DNA from: Pseudofabraea citricarpa
Lineage: Eukaryota > Ascomycota > Leotiomycetes > Helotiales > Dermateaceae
Assembly: GCA_029641185.1 (NCBI GenBank)
Contig: JAPWGK010000003.1
Location: forward strand, 2,046,001-2,110,000
Reading direction: 5' to 3'
DNA length: 64,000 nucleotides
Shown here: positions 33,668 to 46,735 of the stretch, piece after piece
Position numbering within the stretch: position 1 is the stretch's first letter
How the letters are laid out: each line of letters starts with the position of its first letter
Notes under the pieces: model-generated
Seen by the model: only the letters and a program-made list of their open reading frames with translations
Told to the model about the DNA's origin: nothing
The model's database searches: none
Position numbers and translations under genes: made by a program

Positions 33668-34230
33668 CACCTGGTAAGACAAACTCGCTTACTCTATAAA
33701 ACAAGGTTATACTTCCGTCAATCTATCCGATCTGGAGCTAATTAATTTTCTGGTGACTCTTTCCAAACAGGTTAGAAACACCAACAAAGCCCTCGCTATA
33801 GTTGTTCTGGAACCGCGCACGTGACTGCTGGAGTTGACGCCTGACATCAAGGTTGGCGCCTGGCGCGGCATGTCGCGTTCTCGCTTCGAGGACGGGATGG
33901 AGAGCTGTCAAGCACTCGAGCAGTACCGTACCCCCGTTGACAAATCTCTATGATTTAACGCGACGATCTTGCACAACTTCATTGCGGAATCCAGTTGATA
34001 TTGCTCAAGCTGCAGTAGACTGGTGTCGCCAATATCTCCAACGCTTCCATACTAGAGTGGCCATGTCCAATTGATCTGGCCCCTTGCGAGAACAGCCTCG
34101 CTGTCCCCTGGACGCACTTGCTTTGCGCCGTCAAGCAACAAATGCTCATCGATTCGCAGACCCGAAATCTGAAGTCTGCGCTTAGGCTGGTGCGAAGCTC
34201 CTAAGGCACAGGACGGGGTCTGGGGACAAG
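33668..34230. promoter_or_regulatory. Divergent upstream region and long leader of the striatin gene
   Basis: About 560 bp before the striatin start. GC content rises towards the gene. The open frame 33853-34074 lies in the presumed leader and shows no family features. Confidence 0.35.
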
Positions 34231-36832
34231 ATGGCCTGGCAGTCGCTGTCTGGGATGGGGGGAGGAAATAATGGGGGCAACGGCAATGGAGGCGATGGCA
34301 ACCAGACAAACCAGCCACAAGGGACCGAGTATACACTGCAAGGTATATTACCGCTGGAGGACATGGCAGATGCTTTGCAGCAGATGCTAACAACTGATAG
34401 GTGTGATGCGCTTCCTCCAAACCGAATGGCACAAACACGAGCGAGATAGGAATGCTTGGGAGATCGAACGGCAAGAAATGAAGTCCAGAATAGCTCGATT
34501 AGAGGGCAGTAATAGAAAAGCAGATGCCAGCATCAAATCTTTAAAAAGATATGTTGATATGCTGGAGAAGTCTTTGAAGCAGCGAGACGAGAAGCTCAAA
34601 GGAAAAGATCTAAGCCACGAACAGCCAAAGAATGAGAAAGAAAATCGATCTGGGAATAAAACTCGACGTACGTACTGAGGAGGAGAAGAAAGAGCTTTGC
34701 TAATTGACTTGACAGCTGGAAACAAACCTCACAATTCGTTCTTGGATGTCGGAGAAGAAGGAGGTAAAGGGGAGGATGAACCCGATCGCCATGGCATGAA
34801 AGGCTTTGTGGACAAGGCTCAGGGAGAACTCACTTATCTAATGGTCTCGCCTTCAAACCCAGTCCCACCAAGAGAGATGGCACCCAGCGCGGAAGATCTG
34901 ATGCCACCTCAATTCGGCGGACAACAGAACCAGCAGAGCCTCGAAGACATATATTTACAACAGGTACGCCAGAAAAATATGCGAGAATCCAACATGTCCA
35001 GACCTTCTCCCACACCGAATCACAATCCACCACCAGTACCTTTAACGTCACTTCCGGTCAGGAACCCTGATCCACAGGTTTCTCGTTCTCTTGCAGATCA
35101 GCAACCACTACCTCAAACACAAACTGCCCAAGGTGAATGGACCTCATCTTTCCAGCCACCTGAACCGCCAAAGGAGGAAGAGGAGGTAACCAAGATTAAC
35201 CATTCCTATGACTCTTATGGAAGGCCAATCGAGACAGAGACTTCGACGACGGAAAAGGAGCAGGCTACCGAAGCAGATGGATGGGACTTCAACGAGACGG
35301 CACAATTCCCAGATCCTGAACCAAAAGCTGTACCTCAGAGGCCTGATACAGACCTTTTCCCCGTTGCTCAAGATCCACCGAAATCTCCCAATCGCAGTCC
35401 AAATTCTCACAGGAGAAAGGGTTCCATGTCGAGGCGTAGAAGTGCAGAGGTGGAATTATCATTAAACCCTGCCCAAAAATCCGATACTGGTAATTTTAAG
35501 GTTAGATTTGGATTGAGAGGACACTTGGATGCTGTTCGATCGGTCATTTTCACTGGCGGGGGAAGCCCTGGAGAACCAGAACTCTGCACAACTGGCGATG
35601 ACGGTACGATCAAGCGATGGATTATTCCAGCTCGGTACGAAAACCAAGGCGGAGCTCACATTTCAAATAACGATTTGGATATCTCTAGCTACTTTACGCA
35701 TCGTGGCCACACCGGAGCTGTTATGTGCCTGACCGCATGGTCTCCTTCTCAGAACTTCTCTAGTGGAGGTAGAGCACAGGGCGATGGCTGGGTTTTCTCA
35801 GGTGGCCAGGATGCTACAGTCAGGGTCTGGGAACGAGGACGTGTTGATCCAAAAGCGACACTAGATGGCCACACGGATGCAGTTTGGACTGTTTGCGTCT
35901 TGCCTGGTACCACTGGAACAGTGTTTGGTCCGAACAATGCTTATGGCGGGCCTGATCGGATTATTCTTGCGACAGGAGCTGCAGATGGGACTGTGAAAGT
36001 ATGGTCAATCAGTGCTCCACCTCAACTAATCTCACCTCAGGGTGGAAGCCAGCGAAGAGGTGGCCGCGTTCGAGGTAATTCTATGTCATCCGGATCAGCT
36101 TTCCCATCTTCTCCACAACCAAGCATCGCTTCGAACTCTCCCTTTCATTACACGTTAATACATTCTATATCGCGGACCAACAGTAGTGCTTCACCTACTT
36201 GCATTACTCCGCTGTCTCAATCTGGCGAAGCATTTGTTGTATCATATTCAGATGCAGCAGTAATGGTGTACGATACAAGGACTGGGGAGGAAATGGCTTC
36301 TATGGCTACATTAGAGACATATGATGGAACTCCTGCTACTGGCGTGAATGCCATAGTTGCAACTACGTCTGGGTTAGACGGATCTTTGAGTTTTGATTCG
36401 AGCAGAAGCCTTTCCGAAGACGAGGGCGTTGTTCATTCAGCTACATCAAGCAGCAGAGGGATTGAAGGCATCATAATCAGCGGTCATGAAGATCGTTTCA
36501 TCCGATTCTTTGATGCCAATAGTGGTGGGTCTGACAACTTCCAGAATATGAGCTCGACTAACACGATTGTAGGCCAATGCACATATAATATGCTTGCACA
36601 CCCAGCAGCAATCTCTGCTCTGTCCATGTCACCAGATGGCAGGGAGCTTGTTTCGGCTGGACATGATGCCAGTCTAAGGTTCTGGTCTATGGAGAAGCGT
36701 AGTTGTACTCAAGAGATCACTAGCCATCGCTTGATGAGAGGTGAAGGTGTCTGCTCAGTCGTATGGAGCCAGGATGGCCGATGGGTCGTCAGTGCAGGTG
36801 GCGATGGCGTGGTAAAAGTCTTTGCCAGATGA
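34231..36832 (+). CDS. Striatin, STRIPAK scaffold (three exons)
   Basis: Exons 34231-34342, 34401-34667 and 34716-36832 join to 831 residues. This is the fungal striatin (PRO11/FAR8 family), the regulatory scaffold that binds PP2A in the STRIPAK complex, which controls hyphal fusion, fruiting body formation and growth. After a Gly/Asn-rich start comes the family's hallmark block [20 protein letters not shown], which holds the caveolin-binding region and opens a coiled coil continuing to about residue 105 ([20 protein letters not shown]). A long disordered segment rich in Pro, Gln and Ser follows. The C-terminal half carries WD40 repeats, for example [32 protein letters not shown] and the final DGVVKVFAR. 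Both introns lie before the WD region. Confidence 0.96.
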
Positions 36833-37571
36833 AAAGGCCGCTGAATTGGCCGAACAAAAATACCCTTATTTTTCCATGCAAATTTTCTGTTTTGGAGGTT
36901 AGCATTTGCATAACAGCATATCATGTCATGGGTACCGAAGAAAGGGTTTCGAAATTCCGCTCCCAGGTAGACGATCACGAGAGGAATGAGAAGATGACAT
37001 GGGAATGATACTGTATGGATCTCTGTAGTTTAGACTTTTCTTCTTCTTTTCTCGACCGTGGGATCTTGTACAAAATGAAATCTTCGTAATGAAGACATAA
37101 TTCTCATCCAAAAACTGTACATCATGTATTGCAATATTGACGTTTGTATTACTCAATACGTGTGATATAACTGAAAACTACGGGCTTAGCCTGTACGCTC
37201 TTCCAACCCATAGATAGCTTTTCAATCCGGCTTCTTAATGCTTCTTCTTAATGCTTCTCCCTATTGTTCCACCAAGACCTTCATATTTTGTCCGACCGAA
37301 ATCACGACACCTGTCATAACCATCCTGGGCTTGGAAGATGTTACCATGGCGCGTTTAAAGGCAGATGTGGTGCCTTCCTCAACCGAGCTCTCAGCCATGT
37401 TTCCAAAGACCGGTGTTGTGACCATTCGGGATATTTATTCATCTCGACTTGGCATCTCAGCAAAGCTGTTGAGTCAGTGGAGACTTCAAAGCAGCACTCC
37501 ATGCATTGATGTAGGACCAAGCTACCATCTTGTGATCCTTTATAATCATTCCGAGTTGATGGCCAAGTTCT
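36833..37571. other. Convergent intergenic stretch
   Basis: It holds the 3' ends of the striatin and PIG-P genes. A short direct repeat (TCTTAATGCTTCT, twice) lies at about 37233-37259. The open frame 37238-37663 overlaps the PIG-P coding end on the other strand and is a shadow. Confidence 0.4.
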
Positions 37572-38306
37572 TCACGTCGCTTCGTCGTCTTCATCAAAAT
37601 CCACATCTTCGCGTCCGTCTCCATAGAGGATCTCACAAACTCCACCAAGAGGAACATCCATGACCGCATCTGTACCCTGACTCCAAACGGCTTTCCAATT
37701 CTTTGAAAACGTGGTAGCACGTTCTCGCTCTCGCTCCCGCTGTGGTTTCTTGAAACTACTTCGCATCTGCCCCTTGCTATCAATTGTAGCTACGTTGGCG
37801 GCATCATCGATTATCGTCTCGATGGAGGACATTGGTAATGTCAGGTATCCGGTGTTGTAGGATGCCAATGCGACGTAGATGTATACAATCAGCATAACCA
37901 GAAAAGACGGGAGTGCCAGCGACCACCAGCGATTCGGATAGTAGTAGATGCCGAGCGCGTGTAAGAATGGTGAAGGGAGGTAGGACCATAAAAGGTACAT
38001 CAGGAAGGTGAGTGAAGAGAAAAGGTATAGCACGAAGCCATAGTACTCGTATGTCGGGACCTTGGGCGATGCCCGCGGAACTGGTTCGAGCTCATTGTCT
38101 GAGCTGTCGGGGGTAGTCGGTCTCGAGGGTCGGAGGAGCGAGGTCAGCGAGGGCGACGGTGGCAGAGGAGTCGGTGGACGATTGTAGAAAGGAGGAGCAA
38201 AGAAATTATGCTGCAGTGGTGGAGGGGAGGGTGATGAGCTGGATGAGGAGCGATTGTAGTGCGATTGGAAGATGGCATCGCTGTCATCGTCCGATGAGGA
38301 TGCCAT
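37572..38306 (-). CDS. PIG-P domain protein, GPI-GlcNAc transferase subunit
   Basis: A single-exon gene of 244 residues using the ATG at 38306; the frame is open upstream for 30 more codons without family features. PIG-P (Gpi19 in yeast) is a small subunit of the ER complex that adds GlcNAc to phosphatidylinositol, the first step of GPI-anchor synthesis. The first 100 residues are Ser/Pro-rich and low in complexity. The domain begins at VPTYEYYGFVLYLFSSLTF, with a second hydrophobic segment at WWSLALPSFLVMLIVYIYV and YNTGYLTLP between and after. The C-terminal tail has a run of alternating Arg and Glu and ends acidic. The domain order is the usual fungal one. Confidence 0.9.
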   Translation of the reverse strand: MASSSDDDSDAIFQSHYNRSSSSSSPSPPPLQHNFFAPPFYNRPPTPLPPSPSLTSLLRPSRPTTPDSSDNELEPVPRASPKVPTYEYYGFVLYLFSSLTFLMYLLWSYLPSPFLHALGIYYYPNRWWSLALPSFLVMLIVYIYVALASYNTGYLTLPMSSIETIIDDAANVATIDSKGQMRSSFKKPQRERERERATTFSKNWKAVWSQGTDAVMDVPLGGVCEILYGDGREDVDFDEDDEAT

Positions 38307-39861
38307 TGCCAACTCCAGCCTCTGCGGATTGATTCCGACTGTGTGTCTGCAGCTAGCGTAAGCTGATAGGTGAATATTAGTTGTGAATGGCTTCACTTCC
38401 CTTCAGCTGTCAGCCTCGAGCCGGAAGAGGCTTAGCGTAGTTGCGCCAGGACGCAGTGCCTGAAAGTAAGTTTTGCCGAGGTCGAGCTGGGCACAACACA
38501 ACAGTCAGCGACGGTCAGACCATCTGGTGCATCACACCTTCACATCTCACACCCACTCACATCTGCAGTCTTCCGGGCTGCAGGTACCACAGCACATCCT
38601 CTCACGAACTCATGCACGAAACACGACTTTCCTTTCTTATTGTTAAAGTCAAACAACCCACTGCCGGTGTATGTCAGACATGGCCTGACAACTCATATCT
38701 ATGCATGCATCAATAGCGATTCTCACCGGCTCGAGGCATTGAAGAAGAAATACCGAGTACTTATGACACTATGGGGCGCACTGAGCTCCAGTGACGATGG
38801 AGCATGCGAGCCGTTATGCTTGGTGCTCACGCTGTGACCGATGACTGTAGCACTTTGACTTGAGCCCTGGAGTTTGTGAGCGACGATCAGCAATGTTGGC
38901 CACTCGTCCCACGTCGCCCATTCAGAGATTCAAGGGAGATCGGCAATGCTACATATGCAGAGAGCTCGAGTCATGGCCGATTGATCCATCTACGGAAGAG
39001 GCGCACCTCTGGATACATGTGCTTATACTTCCTATTGTTCGTTAGGAGACTCGGTAGCGTCCATCAGGATGGGACTTCCTGATTCCATGGAAACTTGGTG
39101 TTTGTGGACTCCCACTACCGTCTGATCATGGCCTACAGTAGCACGAGGGCACGGGAACATCGTGTTTCCCAATGGCCGTGCTTTTCGTGGCTGGTGGCTG
39201 ATGGTGGCTGGCTTGGGGATGATTACATAGCTGCAAAACCACATTGTAAACTGGATTCTCGCCGGAGACGCAGGAAATCGTCCATTGGCTGGCTGTTCAA
39301 CTTGCTGCAAATCTGCAGAGTTCACGGCCTGGCGTGGTTCTCCACCCTTCCACACTCAACCCCAAACCCTCCTCATTATTGGGGTTGTTATGAAATCTCC
39401 TGTGGTCGGTACCGTTACAGATGCGAGTTCGGATTGCTTTTCCTTGGGTAGGTAGAGCTGAAGACTATTGGTAGTTGCAGTCGTTCCTTGAAAAGAAAGA
39501 AATTAGCTTTCGCTGGACTCCATGATTGATCAAGTCTCGATGCAAGCGGTCAAAGATCCGGATCTAGGTCAGGAGCGGCTTTGACTCTCCACCTGTTCCT
39601 CTGGTCTATTCCCACAATCCACTAGTCTCGCGCTTCTATGGGGGCCGTCTGAAGAGGCGGCTTCCATGGCTACGGGACCATGTTTTGAAACTTAGGCCGA
39701 GCGACAGTTCTGAGCGTGACTTTGTGGGATTAAGTACTGAAGCCTTCCTTCTTGTGCCGTTTGCGTGTATCGTCAAATTTCCGATCTTGTGGTATCTGCT
39801 TTCCCGTTCCTCAGGGTCTTTTCATTGTTGTTGTTTTTGTCATTCCCTGGTGTGATTCAAG
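38307..39861. promoter_or_regulatory. Divergent upstream region, 1.55 kb, of the PIG-P and Rax1-like genes
   Basis: No coding sequence is supported; open frames such as 39095-39451 have no family features. The stretch just before 39862 is T-rich and pyrimidine-rich, as is usual before fungal start codons. Confidence 0.4.
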
Positions 39862-41299
39862 ATGGCTCCATCATGGTTACGATGGTACAAAAAGCCATCC
39901 TACGTGGACATCAAACAGTTCGCAGCTGCTCTCCAGGAAAGAGCTGAGAGAGTCACAACAAGTCCGCGGCCCAGCCTCGATGACAGTCGACGTCAATCCA
40001 GTGAAGTCCCCTCAAAGTTGGGTCTAGAGAGAATCCTCAACAACGAAACATGTATGTACAGCTTCGTCTGTCAGATTAGCTACAGACTTTAATTCCGCAT
40101 TCCAGGCAGTCCCATGTCTCTTCACGATTTTTACATGTATTTAAAACATATTGAATACTCGCCAGAAAATCTCGAGTTTTATCTTTGGTATGTGAAATTA
40201 TCAAAGCAAGTATATCAGCAAATCTGATTGTGCGTGATAGGTTCCTTGAATATGAAGCAGCGTATATTTCGAGTACATATCCAACATCAAACACAAATGC
40301 TTTGCAGTGGGGAACCGGCTTGTGTACCGTGGCCCGAAGCACTATTTCAGATGATAGCGATGAAAGTCAAGATTGTATTTTGGATGTCGAAAAAGGTTTC
40401 CTTCCCTACAGGAACTTTGTTGTTGTAAGAGACTAACACTTTAATTAGGAGAACCAAATTCTCGTGTTGTAGCCTTGCCCAACCCAAGAGGCCCATGTTC
40501 ACCCCTTAAAGAAGACCCGAATCGAGCATCAATAATATCGTTCTCATTTGCCAGCATCTTCAGATCAAAGGTCGTTGAATCACTAACAAATGATGAAAAT
40601 GGACCACTCAACACAGCTGCAAAGCTTGTGGAGGCCCGCCGTAAAGAGCTGAAGAATATAGCCGCCACATTCCTCGTCCCTGGTGCACCGAATGAGCTTA
40701 ATATTCCAGCACCCATGCGCAAGAAGTGCCTTCAGGCTATTGCTACTTCATCATCGCCGCACCACCTGAAACCTATAGCCGACCATTGCTATCTTCTCCT
40801 TCGATCATGCTCGCATAGGAACTTTATTCGTCTGGGTGTCTCCAATGGCACGTTCGAGACGATATGCATGGCTACGGGTGTTGGAATAGCACTTACCATT
40901 GCCGGGTTCCTCTGCATGTTCCTCCTCGCTTTCGCATCCCCCCAATTCCGACAGTCTTCCCGCTGGCGCGGCCTTGCAGCCTGGCCTATATGGACCATCG
41001 GCATCGGGCTCATCCTCTCTGGCTTGAGAGGAAGTTGTTTCTTCCTCCTCCTCTTCTCTCGTCGCCAGCCCCTTCCATGGGAAAAAGTCGGTGACGGCGC
41101 ATCACTCATCGAACCCCCGAAGAAATCACCACTCCTCCGCTTCTTCTCGAAACTCATGATCTTTGATCGCAAGGTCAAAGTGCAGGATGATAACCTGAGG
41201 AGGCTTCAGCATAAGATTGTTATCCAGAGTATTGCTGGTGGTGTTCTGTTTGCTACAATCATGGAGATTTTCTTCTTGGCGCTGCCGATTTGGAAATAA
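39862..41299 (+). CDS. Rax1-like RGS domain membrane protein (four exons)
   Basis: Exons 39862-40051, 40106-40187, 40241-40395 and 40449-41299 join to 425 residues. An RGS domain is split over the exons: MSLHDFYMYLKHIEYSPENL, then LWFLEYEAAY at the second splice, and later NIPAPMRKKCLQAI. The C-terminal third has three hydrophobic segments (ICMATGVGIALTIAGFLCMF, PIWTIGIGLILSG, VIQSIAGGVLFATIMEIFF). RGS plus three membrane helices is the Rax1 (RgsB) type, linked to polarity, asexual development and G-protein signalling in fungi. The third intron (53 nt, donor GTTTCC at 40396) is not obvious. A GTAAGA at 40425 looks better but breaks the frame, while the chosen site keeps it and has a GACTAAC branch site. 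Confidence 0.88.
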
Positions 41300-42312
41300 G
41301 TTGTAGTGGATGTGGTAAATGTATTTTTAGTTCCGTGTTTAATTTTTTATTTCTTTTAATCGTGTATTAGTAGACATTGTATGGCGTCTCGGGTGGGTTT
41401 GGTCGGGGCTTGGAAAAAATGTTGGGCTGGGATGCGGTGATGGGGAGTTTCGAAGATGGTCATGCTCGGGTTTCTTTTTCTTCTTCTAGTTCCAGTTCTC
41501 GGCTTTGGCCTTGTCCTCAGATCTGTTTTTGCTTCAGTTGCTTCATACCATGTTAATATTCACTGCTCGCATGACTTCCGAGTTCAGATTTACTATTTTT
41601 CATCGTTGTACTTGATGGGTTTTACGTAATACTTAGTCGGAATCAAAAAGTCCATTTGCAGAACAAATACCTGTGTAAAACAAAGCACTGCAGCCTTTCT
41701 GTCTTGTATGCTAGTCAAAATGCGAAACTTCCTTTCCATAGCCCAGAATGGGGAAAAGCTAAAAACAAAATTAAAACTCTTGTCTAAGTGACCTCAAACT
41801 GGTCTTCCTGCTCGGTCAACTCGCTTAACTTATTTCCAGCTATCAGATGAGAAGGGAGGAAGGTTATAGGTAGGCACAGATACGGAACCAGAAGTAGAAA
41901 AAAGTGGGAAATATATTTGTTTTTGTTTTTCTTTTTGCTTTCTGCTAGACTACCGTAGATCTCTTGCGCAATTTTAGAAGATTCCATCCAAACCAAGTAG
42001 AGTGAAAAGAAGAAAGAGAAAAAGCTCATAGTCCAAAACATACAATGCGCACGCCCACTTGCTTGCCTGTCATTAATTCCCAACAATTACACTAGATGAG
42101 ATGGCTAGGTGCGTCAGACAATCAATGATAGCGACAAAATAGCAGCGACTTGAAGGCGAGTAGGAAACAAGGGACAGACACGAGGAAGATGCAAAGATTG
42201 GAGATCCAAATACGAAGAAAAAGGAAATACAACAATGAGTCTTTTACAATTTTCCCAACATGAAATCCATCTGATAATTCCAAGGCATCCGGACGTATCT
42301 CTCGCACGCAAT
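41300..42312. other. Convergent intergenic stretch, 1.0 kb
   Basis: AT-rich, with T-rich tracts after the Rax1-like stop codon. The open frame 41784-42086 on the minus strand has no family features. Nothing else is seen. Confidence 0.4.
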
Positions 42313-45209
42313 CTAGATTCCAGAGTCATCCTGGAAGGCCTCGGGACGGCTGGGGTCGAAATAGTTGTTCGGGTCCGCGAACCAGGTATTCCAGTTCTTG
42401 CACACGCGGTCGATCTCGTCATGTCGATCGGGCGTGATGGTGCGCAGGATCTCCGACTCGCGCTCCATGATCTGGATGGCGAGTCCCGAACTTGCGTGCC
42501 ATGCAATATGGCAATGCACGGCCCAGGCACCGGGGTTATCTGCCTTGAAGGCGAGGACAAGATAGCCTCCTTGCGGGAGGAGAGCCACGTCACGGCGCGG
42601 AGGGTTGTCGAATTTCAAATCGACGATCTGGTCCCAGTAAGGCGTGCTGGATTGGCGCAGGATGGCGAAGTCGTGGCCGTGGAGATGGATCTTAAGGCGA
42701 GTCTTGTTAGCTCCGCTTTGCATGGGACTATAATGAGATCAATCATGTACTTACTGGATGCGCGACTGAGAGGAATTGACGGTCGGGAGTACCGAATGGG
42801 AAACTGGTCGCAGTGATGAGAAGATAAATCCACGAGTCGGCTGTCAGGACTTCCTGTTCATCGACGACCACAAGATCATCCAGTGCGGGATCACCCTCCC
42901 AGTCCTTGTTGGTATCGATGTTCAGAATCGTGGGGTTGCTGAAGTTCACCCACAAGGGGGAATCTCCCATCTCCCACCGTGAGATGTTGCCTTGCCACGG
43001 GGGTCTCGGGCCAGGTGGCGACAAGCCGACTTGGAAGGTATTTTTCTGCTCTGGAAATCAAATAATCTTAGCTTTGTGCGTGGAAAGAATGAAATCAAAA
43101 GGCTCAATGGCTTACGTTGATTTGCAGGTCGGCCAACTTTCCAAGGAACCATCGGTACTAGGTTTTCATATAACTCATCTCGGCAAACCACTCCCTCAGC
43201 TCCGTATGGATGAGGCGATGTGGTAGGGTCAGTTGTATCCTCCTCTTCGTATCTTACGATACCCATTCGAGTATCGGGTACGAAATCTGCTGGAAATCCC
43301 TCACAACCTTCTGCAGGTACCATGCGCATCCAGTAATTGGCATCGGGAAGTGGCCGTGTCGCTTCTACCAAGACATGATATCTCTGACCTGCAAGAACAT
43401 CAGTACGTCATGAGATATGGGATATGTAGGACCACTCACCGATCCCAATGAGGATGTTGTTTGTCTCGTAAGGATGGATGGGTACAAAGTCACTTCCTAC
43501 CACAATTAGAGTGTGGTTGTCAATCGAGAAGCTCCACTGAGTATCGATCGAGGTATTGATAAGCCGCAGAAGATATTTCTTTCCCTGGAAACAAATTGTT
43601 AGCTAATAGATTCTGTAAAAAACTTGTTCAACGAACCTCTTTGAATTTTGTGACGTGTTTATCTGGAACTGTTGTGCAGTTGCCTTGGGCTGTCTCGGTG
43701 GGGGTACATGTGTAATTCCCTGGCTAGCATTAGACTCAAAAATCATTGACCAAACAGACCGAGACCAACCTTTGCCATTCAAAAGCATGCTTACAACACT
43801 TGGCGGACCACTTCCAGAGAATTCTTTGTAGAACTCCTCGAAAGCACTTCGATGGAGCCAGTCTGTCATCAAGAGGGGAGGCTCTGCAATATCATAATTG
43901 TCCGAAGATGGGCCAAAGATGGTTAATGGACCACTGTGGTGATATTAGCTCGAGCTCAGAACCATTCTTGGAAGTCGAGTCTTACAGTAAACCATCAGAG
44001 TACTATTAATTCATTATTAGTAAAATCGAAAAACAAAACTGGATGGATACCCGGGCACTTACTTGCAAGGAATAATGGCTGCAATTGTGTTAATTTGTGG
44101 TTAATAACTACACAGAAATATATCTAATTCATGTCGGCGATGACTTACCTGTGATACCTGGGGAAAAGTTAGCTATGACTAGTTTAACCCACTAGTTACG
44201 ACCTACCAAGAAGTTCCATATTGCGTAGCCTTAAATTTGTAGGTGAAAGAATCTCCCGGCTAAAAAGTTAGAAAGTTTTCGCGAGCGATACGTATAATCT
44301 CCTTACAGCAATAGGACACTGTGTCACGCCTGTTCGAATTAGCTATGTACCACATTGAAATGAGTTATGAGGTTAACTCACCATTGACTCCATCCATATC
44401 TAATGTTCCATTTTGACGAATTCCATGCCAGTGGATAGTTGTGCCATTGTGCCTCAGATTGTTGGTAACCTTGACTTCTGCAAGGAAGTAAGCAATGAAC
44501 CCCGCCTCATGAATCAACAATTCGTACCAATAGTATCGCCCCAACATGCCTCTAGATATTTCTGTCAGTGATCGCCCCTTGCATCAACTTAATTTTCAAC
44601 TTACGCAACCAGGGACCAGGATACGATTGATTGAAAACTTTCCCACCCAGGTTCTTGAAACCATCTGGGCTCAAGGTCATGTCGCTTGCCTCAATTTCAT
44701 ACTACCCATTCATTGTAAGCAAAGATAAGTTTTTTGATCACTGTGTAACACATAGCAAAAGGAAAAGGGACATGTTCGTAGGGTCAACGCGAATTGATGT
44801 CGCCAATTAACTATTCCTCAGACCGGAAGCTGCTACAACTGAAGGTTTGAGACAGGAGAACGTGAAAAAGAAAACTCACATGTCGTGTGATGCCAATGGG
44901 GGCATCAATTTCATAGTTGGTGGTGATGTTGTACTCCTGTCCACCGGGTCCCCTTAACCAGCACTCACGACTCTGAGGAGTTGAGCAAGGCTTCCAACCC
45001 TCAGACATCGCACTATAGTCACACTGAAAGCCCTTTCTCGCATTCGGCGGAGTAAAGATAGGGTTGCCATAGTTCAAACCCGTGCTGTGAGGCCGATCGT
45101 TCTCGAAGATGGGTTGTTGCTTATAAGACATGCCATCGCCCCAAGATTGCTGTGTGATCACCTGGAAAAAGGTGGTCACTTCTGTGATCCATCTACTGAT
45201 TAGCGTCAT
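42313..45209 (-). CDS. Laccase-like multicopper oxidase (15 exons)
   Basis: Exons 45209-44880, 44701-44605, 44551-44528, 44477-44382, 44329-44307, 44259-44207, 44157-44149, 44078-44063, 44003-43987, 43933-43770, 43719-43637, 43584-43440, 43388-43116, 43050-42755 and 42690-42313 join to 667 residues of an ascomycete laccase. All copper motifs are present: TTIHWHGIRQ, WYHSHYSLQYSDG, HPIHLHGHDF and HCHIAWHASSGL. The cupredoxin domains are complete. Exons of 9, 16, 17, 23 and 24 nt are exceptional; their joins are confirmed by the conserved motifs. The N-terminus is uncertain. No signal peptide follows the ATG at 45209, and an upstream frame at about 45462-45313 (RFIGTLLAVSTGARSAP) could be part of a first exon with a membrane or secretion signal. 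The enzyme would oxidise phenols with oxygen. Confidence 0.85.
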
Positions 45210-46735
45210 GGCTGCTCAGGAAGCTGAAATGGACCTGCTCTCCCGATTGAAAATTTACAAAAGTTCACAGGTTGATATGAAAATGAGAAGCAAGAGCAGA
45301 CCTGTACATTTCATATACGCCCCACGAGCTTTCGGTGAGGGCGAAGCATGTTATGACAGGGGCGGATCGAGCTCCGGTCGAGACTGCTAGAAGAGTTCCG
45401 ATGAACCGCTGTGAAATTTCATGGCGTAATCTGACATGGCATTGCAGCTTGTTCGGTTGCAACTACTGGCCGAAGTTATTCACAAATTCGGAATGCTGCC
45501 TAGTACTATGTAAGCCATAAGCTCGGCAAGACTCAACATCGAGCTTGCTGACAAGGAGCTGAAGGATCGAACACGACATCTCCTGATGCAATAAGATTTC
45601 GAGAATTCAATGTTTCACAGGCTCGTTTGTGGCTCGGCTGTCAGCAGCTGACTGGGCGAAAGGTAACACAGAAGAAAAATGCCCTGCTGCATGTGAGATT
45701 ATAAGATTATACGAGGGCATTGAAGTCATTCAGCTTATTCTTTGAAGACTTATCTACCAATCTCTATAGCGCTTGCTAATAGTTACTATCATCACCAAGG
45801 GATGACCAAGTCGACTAAGATTAGTTTGACGATGAATAATACCTAGGTACTCAGCACGATTGCCGATCTTATATTGCAATTGAACTGCCAAGTAACTGGC
45901 GGTGAGTATCAATTAGGCACGCTTTCCGTGGCGATGCAGTTTGAACCAAACGGTTGGAATTTGCTACATGATTGAGTTTCGGAAGTCTCTGTCAGAGGTG
46001 CATAGCGCAGGTGTGATTTACATTTGGTTTGTTTTGCGAAAGAAACCTTTGCCAAGTTTTAAGGCTGAGAGGCGGGAACTATTCCGTCTAAGATATGTAG
46101 AGCCAACCGTCCTCCACTGCGGGGTTTCCAAGCCACGCGCTGCACAAATCTTAGCTGAGCCTATGCAAATGAGCCATTTAATCGAACGGCATTTTGCAGC
46201 ATGGTCTTACTTCACACCGAGGAGCAACCGCAGACGAGTGAGATATTTTACCCGTCGCTTGAGGAATGCAGAAAAGTTGGGGTTAAGGTAACACAACTTA
46301 AGTCTAAAGAGACTCAGTATTGTGGAGGAGTACAAAGCACGGGTTTGAAGGCAGGGCTCATACGATTTCTCAGTGCTCCGCGAATTAAAAAATGCCTTGC
46401 CATCGGCAGAAGAGAAAAGCATCTGCAAGGTTTCGGGCGTCAAAGGCAACGAAATGTGATATATCTGCTTCTCAGCCCATGTCTTCCACTGAGAGTCAAA
46501 CTGTGGAGCTGAATTGTTTCGAACAGACTCCAGAGATATATGATTGGCGATGGTCTGGGGTTGGCAATGGTTTCACCGTACAAGCCACTTGGCTATCTCA
46601 AAACCCCGCATGAGGCTTTCAAGGGAAGCCAACGGTCAGTGGGTATAAATCAGGAGATGACCTTTCATGTAACGCATTATTTGATCAATCAATTTTGTCC
46701 TTGATACCTTCAAAAGCCGCAAGAACCTACACAAA
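45210..46735. promoter_or_regulatory. Divergent upstream region of the laccase-like and tyrosinase genes
   Basis: About 1.5 kb lies between the two starts. The part next to the laccase-like gene may contain its missing first exon (around 45300-45462). The rest has no supportable coding sequence; frames such as 45941-46291 and 46201-46512 have no family features. Shared control of the two oxidases is possible but not shown. Confidence 0.35.

Noticed and set aside
40396..40448. GTAAGA at 40425 as the third donor of the Rax1-like gene
   Set aside because: It is the better-looking donor, but joining it to the AG at 40448 or 40472 shifts the frame to a stop. The donor at 40396 keeps the frame and gives a 53-nt intron.
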